DNA of 64,000 bases from contig NZ_KB907787.1 of assembly GCF_000382205.1 (NCBI RefSeq), forward strand, positions 1 to 64,000. Direction: 5' to 3'. Shown here piece by piece: positions 20,578 through 29,093 of the stretch. Below the pieces are notes generated by a model. The model made no database searches and had not been told where the DNA came from. It saw only the letters and a program-made list of their open reading frames with translations. The translations under genes were made by a program, and so were the position numbers. The stretch is from Dyadobacter beijingensis DSM 21582. GTDB lineage: Bacteria > Bacteroidota > Bacteroidia > Cytophagales > Spirosomataceae. How positions within the stretch are numbered: position 1 is the first letter of the stretch; each line of letters opens with the position of its first letter.

Positions 20578-21360
20578 TTACTTAAATAAAGTGCAAATCC
20601 ATGCGGCCGCATGTTCTACCAGGCGGGTATGGCCGCTTTTTAGTTCAATGTATTGATTTGGGGGAAGGAGTTCGGCCAGCTTTCCTACGGCTTTGGGTTT
20701 GAGCAAGCTATCATATACCCCGGCGAAGAGGTACACCTTGACCTCATGCGCATGCACCGTTTTGACCAATGCCGGAATGTCAAATTTCAAATGCCGGAAT
20801 GCGACCCAGGAACGATAGGTCGTCTGCCGTTTTTCAGGCGTATTCAGCACCTGCTGCGTGAACCGGACGAGACTTTTGCTTGCCAGTTTCAGCGTTCGCG
20901 CTACATGCACGCCGGGGAAAAATACGCCCGGATGCCGCATGAGCCAGCCGTAAACCCACCGCGCCGGCGGAATGCGCGTGGCAAGCGTGTACATAGGATG
21001 CTCCGAAACGCCGTCGGGCGCGATTAGAAATGCGTAATCGATATTTTCGGGAAACGCTTCCAGCGTAGCCAACGCAAAGCGCCCACCGATGCTGAACCCC
21101 GCGATGTCGAAGCGGATAATGCTATTTGTATTCAGGAAATGCTGAATGCGCTGTCTCCATTCGGCTTTTGAAATGACTTCAAACGGCGAATGGCTGTTCT
21201 GCCCGTGAAACGGCAGGTCGAATGCGTAAATGGTATAATGCGTCCCGAGCGATTTAAGCGCAGGCGCGAAACACGAAGCGCCATCTTGCCCTATCCCGTG
21301 GAAAGCGAGGAGGATGCGCGGGCCGGAGCCGAGTTTCGTGTATGGGAGTGGGGGTGTCAA
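20578..21360 (-). CDS. Alpha/beta-fold hydrolase
   Basis: A 260-residue single-domain hydrolase. The oxyanion-hole region is LLAFHGIGQDG, the nucleophile elbow is AGFSIGGRFA (Ser), the acid is likely Asp in FAGVYDSLLKP, and the catalytic His is in ELKSGHTRLVE. There is no signal peptide, so it is cytoplasmic. The substrate is unknown; esterases and lactonases share this pattern. It lies 24 bases upstream of the MHS transporter gene, possibly one transcript. Confidence 0.85.
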   Translation of the reverse strand: MTPPLPYTKLGSGPRILLAFHGIGQDGASCFAPALKSLGTHYTIYAFDLPFHGQNSHSPFEVISKAEWRQRIQHFLNTNSIIRFDIAGFSIGGRFALATLEAFPENIDYAFLIAPDGVSEHPMYTLATRIPPARWVYGWLMRHPGVFFPGVHVARTLKLASKSLVRFTQQVLNTPEKRQTTYRSWVAFRHLKFDIPALVKTVHAHEVKVYLFAGVYDSLLKPKAVGKLAELLPPNQYIELKSGHTRLVEHAAAWICTLFK

Positions 21361-21391
21361 AAGCTACATGCGGATTACGTTTAAAACAAAA

Positions 21392-21449
21392 CAAAAAGAC
21401 CTCCAAACGCCCTGCTACATCGAAACAGCTTGTTTGAGAGGTCTTTTGG
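21392..21449. terminator. Probable bidirectional terminator downstream of prfB
   Basis: AAAAGACCTC near 21395-21404 and GAGGTCTTTT near 21437-21446 pair, extended by an AAAC/GTTT pairing, around a loop of about 20 bases. T-runs occur on both strands. It lies immediately after the prfB stop. Confidence 0.6.
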
Positions 21450-21453
21450 TATT

Positions 21454-22528
21454 TTACGCTTCCATCAAATACGCCTTGATGAACGCATTAATATCACCGT
21501 TGAGTACCGCTTCCGTGTTTGAAGTCTGGTAGTCGGTGCGATGGTCTTTCACGCGGCGGTCGTCGAGGACGTAGCTGCGGATCTGCGAGCCCCATTCGAT
21601 TTTGCGTTTTGAAGCTTCCACTTCGGCGCGGGCCGAGTTACGCTTTTCGAGCTCGATCTGGTAAAGGCGCGATTTCAGCAATCGGATCGCTACCTCTTTG
21701 TTCATCAGCTGCGAACGTTCCTGCTGGCAGGCGATGATAATGCCCGAAGGCTTGTGGTGCAAACGTACGGCGGTTTCTACCTTGTTTACGTTCTGTCCAC
21801 CGGCACCGCCCGAGCGGTAAGTGTCCCAGGTAATGTCTGCCAGGTTCACCTCGATTTCGATATTGTCGTCCGCGAGCGGGTACACATACACGGAGGTGAA
21901 TGACGTATGGCGGCGCGCATTCGAGTCGAACGGGGAAATGCGGACCAGGCGGTGTACGCCGTTCTCCGATTTCAGGTTACCATAGGCATATTCACCGTCG
22001 ATTTCGAGGGTCACGGATTTGACTCCGGCCACATCGCCATCCTGCAAATCCACCTGGCGTACCTTGTAACCATTCTTTTCCGCCCACATAATGTACATCC
22101 GCATGAGCATCGAAGCCCAGTCCTGCGATTCGGTACCGCCTGCTCCCGCATTGATCTCGATCACGGCCGGCAGTTCGTCGCCTTCCTCGCCCATCATTTT
22201 CCTGAATTCGATTTCATCCAGTTTGTCGGCGAGTTTTTTGCCTTCTTCGTCTACCTCTTCTTCGGTAGCCTCGTCGGCTTCGTAGAATTCCCAGATCGTA
22301 TCGAGGTCGTCGCGCAGGCGGGCGAGCTCTTCGTATCCGTTGGTCCAGAATTTCAATCCCCGGATCTCCTTCATGACTTTCTCCGCGCGGGTGGAGTCAT
22401 TCCAGAATTCGGGCTGAACAGTCTGCTGTTCGAGTTGTCCTAGCTGTTGTTTCCGGTTAGCGTAGTCAAAGATACCTCCCCAAAGCCTCTACACGGGCTT
22501 TCAAGTCTTTCAATTGCTCTGCAGTCAT
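21454..22528 (-). CDS. prfB: Peptide chain release factor 2, with programmed +1 frameshift
   Basis: RF2 ends translation at UGA and UAA. The ATG at 22528 opens a 20-codon frame ([20 protein letters not shown]) ending in an in-frame TGA at 22468-22466. A Shine-Dalgarno-like GGGGAGG lies upstream of the slip site CTT-TGA-C, and a +1 shift continues as [15 protein letters not shown] into the main frame, which stops at 21454. This is the classical autoregulation: abundant RF2 terminates at the UGA, scarce RF2 allows shifting. The main frame contains the stop-codon-reading SPF motif ([16 protein letters not shown]) and the catalytic GGQ ([16 protein letters not shown]). A call starting at 22374 would lose about 50 real residues. 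Confidence 0.95.
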
Positions 22529-22568
22529 TGAATTTTTTGAATTTAAGTTTGAAAAATAATGCTTCGCT

Positions 22569-22658
22569 GTCAGGTTTGGGCAGGGGTGGTCAGGTATGGT
22601 CATGAGTTGTCATTAGTAGTCATGAATTGTCAGATGAGGTCATTTGTTGTGACCGTCC
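22569..22658 (+). repeat. Array of 10-bp phased GTCA repeats, left of the four-helix-bundle gene
   Basis: Nine consecutive 10-base units are in exact register, most opening with GTCA: GTCAGGTTTG, GGCAGGGGTG, GTCAGGTATG, GTCATGAGTT, GTCATTAGTA, GTCATGAATT, GTCAGATGAG, GTCATTTGTT, GTGACCGTCC. The 16 bases at 22636-22651 recur as a perfect inverted copy at 23108-23123 on the other side of the gene. Confidence 0.85.
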
Positions 22659-22669
22659 CTTGTCTTGAA

Positions 22670-23041
22670 TCACCGCAAGCCGCTGCCTATTGTTTTGATG
22701 TAGTTGTTAAGTTTAACAGATAACAACTCACAAAGTTGGTTCAATTCTGTGAATTTTTCCTTAGAAATGAGATTCCTGTTCAATGCTTTGGTAAGCCAGG
22801 TTACCGTTTCCTTTAAAGAACCCCTGGAATAGTAGCAGAAGTTCAGATTCTCTTTGTAATGATATCTTCCAAAACCCTCGGCAATATTGGCGGCAATCGA
22901 GTCGGCGGAGCGGATCAGTTGTTTGCCAAATGCATCTTTCACAAAATAGCTCCGGTCATCTACAATTCGCCATATTTCGTCGCCAATCCGCATTGCCAGC
23001 TGGTATACTTGTAGTTCTTCGAGTTTCATCATGCAGGCCAT
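22670..23041 (-). CDS. Four-helix-bundle protein (S23/IVP family)
   Basis: A 123-residue protein of the four-helix-bundle family named after the 23S rRNA intervening-sequence protein and related to Avd of diversity-generating retroelements. Diagnostic segments are LEELQVYQLAMRIGDEIW, QLIRSADSIAANIAEGFGR and YYSRGSLKETVTWLTKAL. The true start may be the ATG at 23029 (MKLEELQVYQ). Function is unknown for most members. It is isolated between prfB and lpdA and enclosed on both sides by inverted arrays of 10-bp repeats, so it looks like a discrete inserted unit. No reverse transcriptase is nearby. Confidence 0.85.
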   Translation of the reverse strand: MACMMKLEELQVYQLAMRIGDEIWRIVDDRSYFVKDAFGKQLIRSADSIAANIAEGFGRYHYKENLNFCYYSRGSLKETVTWLTKALNRNLISKEKFTELNQLCELLSVKLNNYIKTIGSGLR

Positions 23042-23107
23042 TTGTTACCACATTGATACGACCAGATCTCCTTTTGGTAACAACTTGTAGAATAGCCACA
23101 TCAACTC

Positions 23108-23210
23108 CACAACAAATGACCTCTTGACTACACCTGACCATTTCTGACCACACTGGACAAATTCCTGACTACACCTGACTATACCGAATCGTACCTGACC
23201 AATTTCTGGC
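23108..23210 (-). repeat. Array of about 10-bp TGAC repeats, right of the four-helix-bundle gene
   Basis: Units ending in TGAC follow at about 10-base intervals: AACAAATGAC, (CTCTTGAC), TACACCTGAC, CATTTCTGAC, CACACTGGAC, AAATTCCTGAC, TACACCTGAC, TATACCGAAT, CGTACCTGAC. They are the reverse-complement type of the left array; phasing slips by one or two bases in places. Confidence 0.8.
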
Positions 23211-23219
23211 GATAATTGT

Positions 23220-23227
23220 TACCTTTG
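23220..23227 (+). promoter_or_regulatory. TAnnTTTG promoter box of lpdA
   Basis: TACCTTTG followed by CG lies 46 bases upstream of the lpdA ATG, immediately beyond the right-hand repeat array. Confidence 0.55.
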
Positions 23228-23273
23228 CGTCAAAATTTTGTCAACCCATTTCGTACAATAAAAATACCGGAAA

Positions 23274-24671
23274 ATGGCTCAAACATATGATGTGATTGTA
23301 ATTGGTAGCGGCCCCGGGGGTTATCCCGCAGCCATTCGTGCTTCCCAATTAGGACTTAAAGTTGCGATTGTTGAAAAAGAAAGTTTAGGAGGAATTTGCC
23401 TTAACTGGGGCTGTATTCCTACCAAAGCACTGTTGAAAAGTGCCCAGGTTTTTGAATACATCAAGCATTCCAAAGATTACGGTATTAATGTAAGCGAATC
23501 TTCGGCAGACTTCGGCGCGGTGATCAAACGCAGCCGCGGCGTGGCCGATACCATGAGCAAAGGGGTGTCGTTCCTGATGAAAAAGAACAAGATCGACGTC
23601 ATCATGGGTGCCGGCAAGGTGAAAGGCCAGAAAACGGTTGAAGTAACTGATAAGGACGGCAAAAAGACGGATTATACCGCTTCGAAAGGGGTAATCATCG
23701 CTACCGGCGCACGCGCTCGCGAGTTGCCGAACATCAAGCTGGACGGCCAGAAAATTATCGAATACCGCAAGGCGATGAGCCTTGAAAAACAGCCTGCTTC
23801 CCTGCTCGTGATCGGCTCCGGCGCGATCGGTATGGAGTTTGCCTATGTCTATAACTCAATGGGAACCAAAGTTACCGTGGTGGAATTCCTGCCTAACCTG
23901 GTTCCGGTTGAAGACGAAGAGATTTCAAAAGAGATCGCGAAGCAATACAAGAAGATCGGTATCGAAACTTTGGTCAACTCTTCCGTTGAGAAAGTGGATA
24001 CAAGCGGCAAAGGCTGCAAAGTGACTGTGAAAACGCCGGATGGCGAAAAGACTTTCGAGGTTGATGTAGTGCTTTCGGCAGCGGGTATCGTTGCTAACAT
24101 CGAAAACATCGGTCTGGAAGAAACAGGTATCAAAACCGAAAAAGGCAAGATCGTCGTTAACGAATGGTACGAAACCAGCGTTCCCGGCTTCTATGCCATC
24201 GGTGACTGTACGCCTGGCCAGGCATTGGCGCACGTAGCGACTGCCGAAGGGATCATTTGCGCCGAAAAAATCGCAGGTCACAAAACCGAAGCGTTGGACT
24301 ACGGCAACATCCCGGGATGTACTTATTGCCAGCCTGAAATCGCGTCGGTAGGTCTGACCGAGAAAAAAGCGAAAGAAGCCGGTTACGAAATCAAAGTAGG
24401 TAAATTCCCATTCAAAGCTTCCGGTAAGGCGGTAGGAGCGGGCGTTACCGACGGTTTCGTGAAAGTGATCTTCGACGCGAAATACGGCGAATTCCTCGGT
24501 GCCCACATGATCGGCGCCAATGTAACCGAAATGATCGCCGAGGTAGTGGTAGCCCGCAAGCTGGAAACTACTTCCCACGAGATCATGCGTGCGATCCACC
24601 CGCACCCAACCATGTCGGAAGCCTTGAAAGGCGCTACCGAAGCGGCGTACGGTGAGGCGATTGATTTGTAA
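23274..24671 (+). CDS. lpdA: Dihydrolipoyl dehydrogenase (E3)
   Basis: A 465-residue FAD enzyme that reoxidises dihydrolipoyl groups of 2-oxoacid dehydrogenase complexes and the glycine cleavage system, producing NADH. The FAD motif GSGPGGYPAAIRASQLG, the redox-active disulfide GGICLNWGCIPTKALL, the NAD motif VIGSGAIGMEFAYVYNSMG, the second FAD segment FYAIGDCTPGQALAH, and the C-terminal AIHPHPTMSEAL catalytic His-Glu are all present. It has its own promoter and terminator, separate from any E1/E2 genes, which suits an E3 shared among complexes. Confidence 0.96.
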   Translation: MAQTYDVIVIGSGPGGYPAAIRASQLGLKVAIVEKESLGGICLNWGCIPTKALLKSAQVFEYIKHSKDYGINVSESSADFGAVIKRSRGVADTMSKGVSFLMKKNKIDVIMGAGKVKGQKTVEVTDKDGKKTDYTASKGVIIATGARARELPNIKLDGQKIIEYRKAMSLEKQPASLLVIGSGAIGMEFAYVYNSMGTKVTVVEFLPNLVPVEDEEISKEIAKQYKKIGIETLVNSSVEKVDTSGKGCKVTVKTPDGEKTFEVDVVLSAAGIVANIENIGLEETGIKTEKGKIVVNEWYETSVPGFYAIGDCTPGQALAHVATAEGIICAEKIAGHKTEALDYGNIPGCTYCQPEIASVGLTEKKAKEAGYEIKVGKFPFKASGKAVGAGVTDGFVKVIFDAKYGEFLGAHMIGANVTEMIAEVVVARKLETTSHEIMRAIHPHPTMSEALKGATEAAYGEAIDL

Positions 24672-24675
24672 GAAT

Positions 24676-24703
24676 GGCCGCCGACGGCCGACCGCCGATT
24701 GCG
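24676..24703 (+). repeat. 7-bp phased GC-rich repeats, left of the nucleotidyltransferase gene
   Basis: Four units in exact 7-base register: GGCCGCC, GACGGCC, GACCGCC, GATTGCG. The 13 bases at 24683-24695 (GACGGCCGACCGC) recur inverted at 25440-25452. Confidence 0.75.
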
Positions 24704-24737
24704 CGGGGTTGCTGGTTGAACGTCACTATATTGCATG

Positions 24738-24776
24738 CACAATGCCCGGGAGTTATTCCGGGCATTGTTTATTTTT
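24738..24776 (+). terminator. Intrinsic terminator after lpdA
   Basis: CAATGCCCGG and CCGGGCATTG form a stem around an 8-base loop, followed by a T-rich tail. The tail also contains TATTTTTG (24770-24777), a plausible promoter box for the next gene. Confidence 0.75.
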
Positions 24777-24800
24777 GCCTAAACTATTGCTCGACTTCCT

Positions 24801-25415
24801 ATGTCTGCCCATACATTAACCAAGCAACATTCCGAGAACCTGGAAAAATTTCTGCGCTTGCTCCATGTGGCGGACAAATTGCATCGTGGAAACCCAACCG
24901 TAAAAAACAAGCGATCGATGGACATTAGCAGCGGGGATGTTCTGCAGCTCTTGAAAAGTTTAAATCTGCACCACGTCAAATATCTGTTGGTAGGCGGAAT
25001 GGCCGGCGTAGTACATGGACATATCCGTACGACATTAGACATGGACCTTTGGATTGGTAATACCCATGAAAATACCGAAGCGTTTGTGCGCGCACTACTG
25101 GAAAATGAGGTGATCGGGGCAGAGCTGTTAAGAACGATGCCTCTAATCTTCGGCTGGACATCGGTTCGTTTTGGAAAATCAGGTTTTGAATTGGATCTGG
25201 GGCATTCGCTCAAAGCATTCAACGAAAATGACTTCGAAGCCTGTTACGAACGCGCACTGGTTGCTGATTATGACGGAGTACCATTCAGGGTCATCCATTT
25301 AAACGATCTTATCAAAGAAAAAAAAGCAACGGCAAGGAAGAAAGACCTAGCCGATGTTGAAGAATTACAACGTATTTGGGAGGAGGAAAACCGACCGCCC
25401 GCTACCGACCATTGA
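24801..25415 (+). CDS. Nucleotidyltransferase-fold protein (MNT/DUF6036-like)
   Basis: A 204-residue protein. KYLLVGGMAGVVHGHIRTTL followed by DMDLWIG is a nucleotidyltransferase active site (GG ... DxD), and FELDLGHSLKAF supplies a third acidic position. The C-terminus VIHLNDLIKEKKATARKKDL resembles the tail of DUF6036-type and AbiEii-like proteins. Relatives act as antitoxins in two-gene toxin-antitoxin systems, but no toxin partner lies beside it. ATG at 24801 sits 23 bases after a promoter-like TATTTTTG; an internal ATG at 24918 is also possible. The gene is bracketed by inverted 7-bp repeat arrays, suggesting acquisition. Confidence 0.75.
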   Translation: MSAHTLTKQHSENLEKFLRLLHVADKLHRGNPTVKNKRSMDISSGDVLQLLKSLNLHHVKYLLVGGMAGVVHGHIRTTLDMDLWIGNTHENTEAFVRALLENEVIGAELLRTMPLIFGWTSVRFGKSGFELDLGHSLKAFNENDFEACYERALVADYDGVPFRVIHLNDLIKEKKATARKKDLADVEELQRIWEEENRPPATDH

Positions 25416-25439
25416 CCGCAGATCTGCAAAACCGCATCA

Positions 25440-25467
25440 GCGGTCGGCCGTCAGTCGTCGGCCGTCA
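25440..25467 (-). repeat. 7-bp phased GC-rich repeats, right of the nucleotidyltransferase gene
   Basis: Four units in exact 7-base register: GCGGTCG, GCCGTCA, GTCGTCG, GCCGTCA. They are inverted relative to the left array at 24676. A looser run of CCGACC/GACCGC motifs precedes them from 25391. Confidence 0.7.
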
Positions 25468-25471
25468 ATAA

Positions 25472-26470
25472 TCACTTCACCTTCCCTCTCCGCTGCATCG
25501 CCTCCCGCCACGTCGTCAGCACAATCCCTTCTTTTTCGATATACTTTCGCAATTCCGGGTCGATCATGGCGAGGAAATCGCCTTCGCGGGTGGGCCAGGA
25601 GTCGGAGATGTGGGGGAAAACCTCGGTGTGTATCGTGCAATGCATGATCACCATCGTCAGGCCGGGTTTCAGCTTGCCGATCGCTTCGATGTATTTGGCG
25701 GTTTTATATCGCTGTAATGCTTTTTCCGATTTGTCGCCGTTTTCGGGGCCCTTCCAGCCATAGCTGCTGTTTTCGAGGTCGTCGAGCACGGGCAGGCCAG
25801 CTGCCCAGAGCTGTTTGCCCACTTTTTGCGTCATTTCAAACTGCTGCTCGATCATCTTTTCTTCCGCACGGATCGCGCTGTTATGTCCGCCGGGGAACAT
25901 AACGGGAATTTTCTCTTGCATGCCTACCTTCAGATACCTTTCAAGAAACTCGGGCGTGGCGAAGAGCGTGCCCATATGCGAGTCCAGGTGCGTGGGCTCG
26001 AAGCCCATCGTGCGGGCGCGGTCGAGCTGCGCGCGGATTTCCATTTCCACTTCGTCCGGCGAAGCATTCTTCACCACATCGGCAACACTACGCCATAATG
26101 CGCCTTCGGGATCGGTGAGGCCTTTTACCTGGTTTTTACCGGCCAATGGCCCCCAGCGGTAATCCTTCCATTCCGACGTCATCGTCAAATGCAGTCCGGC
26201 GTCGATGTCCTTGTTTTCTTTCCAGTAACTGACAAATCCCGGCACCCAGCCGCACGGCATCATCACGCTCAGCGAGTTGGCCACGCCGTCGCGAATGGCT
26301 TTAATAGCGCCCTGGTTGGATTCATATGACATCCCGACGTCGTCGACGTGGATGATGAGTACCTTTTTGCCTTTTGGGTAGCCGAGTTGTTCGGCATAAG
26401 TCTGTTCGCTGGTTTGGGCGGAAGTAATCATCGGAATGGCTGCGAGAAGCAGTAAGTACAATTTTTTCAT
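25472..26470 (-). CDS. Secreted ChbG/HpnK (YdjC)-family carbohydrate deacetylase
   Basis: A 332-residue protein with a signal peptide (MKKLYLLLLAAIPMITSAQ) and a YdjC-type deacetylase domain. The metal-binding first motif is IIHVDDVGMS; later motifs are DAGLHLTMTSEW and THLDSHMGTLF, with a further His in MVIMHCTIHTE. Family members remove N-acetyl groups from sugars such as diacetylchitobiose; the substrate here is unknown. Export to the periplasm suggests action on imported or surface glycans. Confidence 0.88.
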   Translation of the reverse strand: MKKLYLLLLAAIPMITSAQTSEQTYAEQLGYPKGKKVLIIHVDDVGMSYESNQGAIKAIRDGVANSLSVMMPCGWVPGFVSYWKENKDIDAGLHLTMTSEWKDYRWGPLAGKNQVKGLTDPEGALWRSVADVVKNASPDEVEMEIRAQLDRARTMGFEPTHLDSHMGTLFATPEFLERYLKVGMQEKIPVMFPGGHNSAIRAEEKMIEQQFEMTQKVGKQLWAAGLPVLDDLENSSYGWKGPENGDKSEKALQRYKTAKYIEAIGKLKPGLTMVIMHCTIHTEVFPHISDSWPTREGDFLAMIDPELRKYIEKEGIVLTTWREAMQRRGKVK

Positions 26471-26666
26471 AAGTAGTGCAAAAATTTAAGGGCTTGAACT
26501 GCTGCCTGTTAATACTGATCAACGCCGGATTAGTACTAGTAACCCAAAGTAATCAGTTTTGACGGAGAACGGAGCCGCCAAATGCTCCCGGCCATGCAAA
26601 CCGTACAATAGGCCAGTCCTTTTCGCGTTATTTGCCAACATTTAACGCATCCCCTAACATTCCTGC

Positions 26667-27644
26667 ATGGCTAACCCGCGCAACCTGTTAACCTGTCTGC
26701 TATTGTGCCTGATCGTTCCGGCGCAAGCCCAGCATTTCTCCCTAAGCCGCCTTTTTTACCCCAACCTGACCCTCAAAGCCGATTACAATGTACCTGCCAA
26801 CCTCGACGGTAACAGGGAATACGGCGTTTCGAGGACCGGCTTTTTCGGGATCATTCCGCTTCAAAGCGAAGTACAGCTCGGTTACAGTTTACGCAAAAAA
26901 TTTGATTTAAGGGCCGTGCATACCGTAGCGCTCGCGCAGTACACGCAGATCCAGCCCACTTTCGACGGGAAGAATGACCCATCCAACGGCTACAAAACAT
27001 TATCCTTAGGCATTCTGCGCATGCAGGCCAGCATCAAGGACCGCCTTTGGGTGTACGGCGGGGGGCTGGGTATGACGGAAAGTAACGAGACGTTTTTTAG
27101 TCCGCAGCCATTCTTCTGGGGCGGTGCCGCGCGGATGCACGTGCTCGGGCTCCGAACGCAATTTATGTACGGATCGGTGCTGGCTTATAACCAGAAGCTG
27201 CGGTTTATTCCCGTGTTTGGGGTCAATAAAGGTTTGGGAAAACACTGGCGCGTGTCCGCATTGCTGCCTTTTATGATGAATGCGAATTACAAGGCTACCA
27301 AATGGTTCAATGTCGATTTTCTGGCCGGACTAAGTGGTTACAGCGGTGGCTTCCAGGTGCAGACGCCGGAGGAAAAAGCATTGCGGCGTGAGAATTACCG
27401 GCAGATCAAAACCGGTGTGGCGGCTAATGCACATTTGTTCTCGGTGCTGAATGTATCGGTGGAAGCGGGCGTGACGACATTCCGCCAGCTGCGCACATTC
27501 AACAGTGCCCGCGAAAACCTCACTTCCTACACACCCGCGACGACGCCGTACATTGGCGCAAGCGTCCGCTACATCACGAGCCGGTCCAAGTTTTCATCCA
27601 AATTCATGCGCAGGATGAGCCTGGGAGAAGGAGGGATTTGGTAG
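26667..27644 (+). CDS. Putative outer-membrane beta-barrel protein
   Basis: A 325-residue protein with a signal peptide ending in PAQAQ. The mature part alternates aromatic and polar residues in amphipathic strands (KFDLRAVHTVALAQYTQ, LRTQFMYGSVLAYNQ, WRVSALLPFMMNANYK), which suggests an outer-membrane barrel or porin-like protein. I do not recognise a named family. The last codon is TGG (GGIW); a C-terminal aromatic residue is frequent in barrel proteins. It converges with the heptose kinase gene with no gap between stops. Confidence 0.65.
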   Translation: MANPRNLLTCLLLCLIVPAQAQHFSLSRLFYPNLTLKADYNVPANLDGNREYGVSRTGFFGIIPLQSEVQLGYSLRKKFDLRAVHTVALAQYTQIQPTFDGKNDPSNGYKTLSLGILRMQASIKDRLWVYGGGLGMTESNETFFSPQPFFWGGAARMHVLGLRTQFMYGSVLAYNQKLRFIPVFGVNKGLGKHWRVSALLPFMMNANYKATKWFNVDFLAGLSGYSGGFQVQTPEEKALRRENYRQIKTGVAANAHLFSVLNVSVEAGVTTFRQLRTFNSARENLTSYTPATTPYIGASVRYITSRSKFSSKFMRRMSLGEGGIW

Positions 27645-28622
27645 TTAAACCAGCCTTTTCGCCTCCGATTTCAGCAATTCCTTGTCGATAGGCACCACAC
27701 CGACCATTTCACAAACCAGTCCGCCGCCGAGATTCGAAATAGCGGCAACGCTTTTGGCAGGTAACTGCAATGCCACGCAGCACGCGGCAATGCTGATCAC
27801 CGTGTCGCCCGCGCCCGATACGTCCGCAATCTGGCGGATGTGTGCGGGTAACTTGTGGGTTTCTTCATTAAAATCAATGAAAACACCTCTTTCCGAGAGG
27901 GTGATCAATGCGCCTTTTGCTTGCAGCGCATCTTTCAAATGCCGCACCGTCGCTTTCAGTTCATCTAGGTTATCCACATTGAAATCCACTTTTAAACCTT
28001 CGCGGAGCTCTTTGAGGTTGGGTTTAAAAAGCGTGACGTGGTTATAGGCGAGGAAATTGCGCTTTTTCGGGTCCACAACGGTAGGGACGTTGTGTTCGTT
28101 GGCAAATGCCGTGATGTCAGCGATGGATTCCGGCGTGAGCACGCCTTTGTCGTAATCTTCAAATATAATGACCTGGCAGGAAGGGATCAATTCCTTGGCT
28201 TTCGCGACCAGTTTTTCGGTTTCTGCTTTGGAAACAGGCTTATCCGTTTCGGTATCGATGCGCACAACCTGCTGGGACCCGGCGATAATCCGCTCCTTGA
28301 TGGTGGTAATGCGGTCGTCGCTGCGGATAAGGCCTTCGCAATTCAATCCTTTTTCTTTCAGGCTGTTTTCAAGCAGGTCGCCAGGTGCGTCGGTGCCTAT
28401 TACCGAGCAGATAATGGCTTGTGCGCCCAGTGACTGCACATTTAGCAGCACATTGCCCGCGCCGCCGAGCCGGTATTCCCGTTTTTGTACATTCACCACG
28501 GGCACAGGCGCCTCGGGGGATATTCTTTCAACCTTTCCCCAAACATATGAATCGAGCATTACATCGCCGATTACCAGTACACGCAGGGTATCAAATGCTT
28601 CAAAAACCTGATCGATTGTCAT
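27645..28622 (-). CDS. PfkB-family kinase, HldE N-domain type (heptose-7-phosphate kinase)
   Basis: A 325-residue kinase of the RfaE1/HldA type. It has VLVIGDVMLDSYVWGKVERI and SPEAPVPVVNV at the N-terminus, RLGGAGNVLLNVQSLG (PfkB signature 1) and DVSGAGDTVISIAACC (signature 2 with the catalytic Asp). HldE makes D-glycero-beta-D-manno-heptose 1,7-bisphosphate for LPS core synthesis. The cytidylyltransferase domain of bifunctional HldE is absent, so a separate protein should supply it. No other heptose genes lie next to it. Confidence 0.87.
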   Translation of the reverse strand: MTIDQVFEAFDTLRVLVIGDVMLDSYVWGKVERISPEAPVPVVNVQKREYRLGGAGNVLLNVQSLGAQAIICSVIGTDAPGDLLENSLKEKGLNCEGLIRSDDRITTIKERIIAGSQQVVRIDTETDKPVSKAETEKLVAKAKELIPSCQVIIFEDYDKGVLTPESIADITAFANEHNVPTVVDPKKRNFLAYNHVTLFKPNLKELREGLKVDFNVDNLDELKATVRHLKDALQAKGALITLSERGVFIDFNEETHKLPAHIRQIADVSGAGDTVISIAACCVALQLPAKSVAAISNLGGGLVCEMVGVVPIDKELLKSEAKRLV

Positions 28623-28664
28623 GTAGTAATGTTGCTAAAAGTGCCGGGCAGCCTGCGCTAAAAA

Positions 28665-29093
28665 TCAGACTTTGGCCACAAAATGCAGGCTGGTCACCTG
28701 AAATCTTTTGTTGAGGTACAGCCGGTGGGCATCGGTACGGGCCGCATTCACACCGGAATCGAGGTGGATTTCGTTGAAATTTTCTTTCTCCGCATAATCC
28801 GCGATCCAGTCGAGCAACATGCCCGCATAACCTTTTCCGCGTTGCGTCGGCAAAGTCGAAAGATCGTCGATGTAGATGTATTTTCCACGAAAAAGATTGT
28901 AACCGGTTTCAAAAACGGCCACAGCGGCGGCATCGGGGCTGCCGTCCTCGATGAAAATGATTTGCCGGTTATCGGCCAGTGTTTGCCGAACAGCCTCGAA
29001 ATAAAGCTCGTCGGTCAATAACGGCCGCAGCGCCTGGATGGCGCCGCGGCATTTGAGAATATCGTCGTCGGTTTTGACAGTCTCGATGATCAT
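28665..29093 (-). CDS. GNAT family N-acetyltransferase
   Basis: A 142-residue acetyltransferase. The acetyl-CoA binding core is [20 protein letters not shown] (motif A with QRGKGYA), followed by [20 protein letters not shown] and the C-terminal [18 protein letters not shown] (motif B). Its start overlaps the ribBA stop by 4 bases (ATGA-type junction), so translation is likely coupled. Acceptor substrate unknown. Confidence 0.88.
   Translation of the reverse strand: MIIETVKTDDDILKCRGAIQALRPLLTDELYFEAVRQTLADNRQIIFIEDGSPDAAAVAVFETGYNLFRGKYIYIDDLSTLPTQRGKGYAGMLLDWIADYAEKENFNEIHLDSGVNAARTDAHRLYLNKRFQVTSLHFVAKV

Noticed and set aside
22670..23041. Diversity-generating retroelement accessory gene (avd)
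   Set aside because: The fold is related, but there is no reverse transcriptase, template repeat or variable target gene nearby.
22569..23210. CRISPR array around the four-helix-bundle gene
   Set aside because: Unit length is only 10 bases with variable sequence, no spacers of 25-40 bases and no cas genes.
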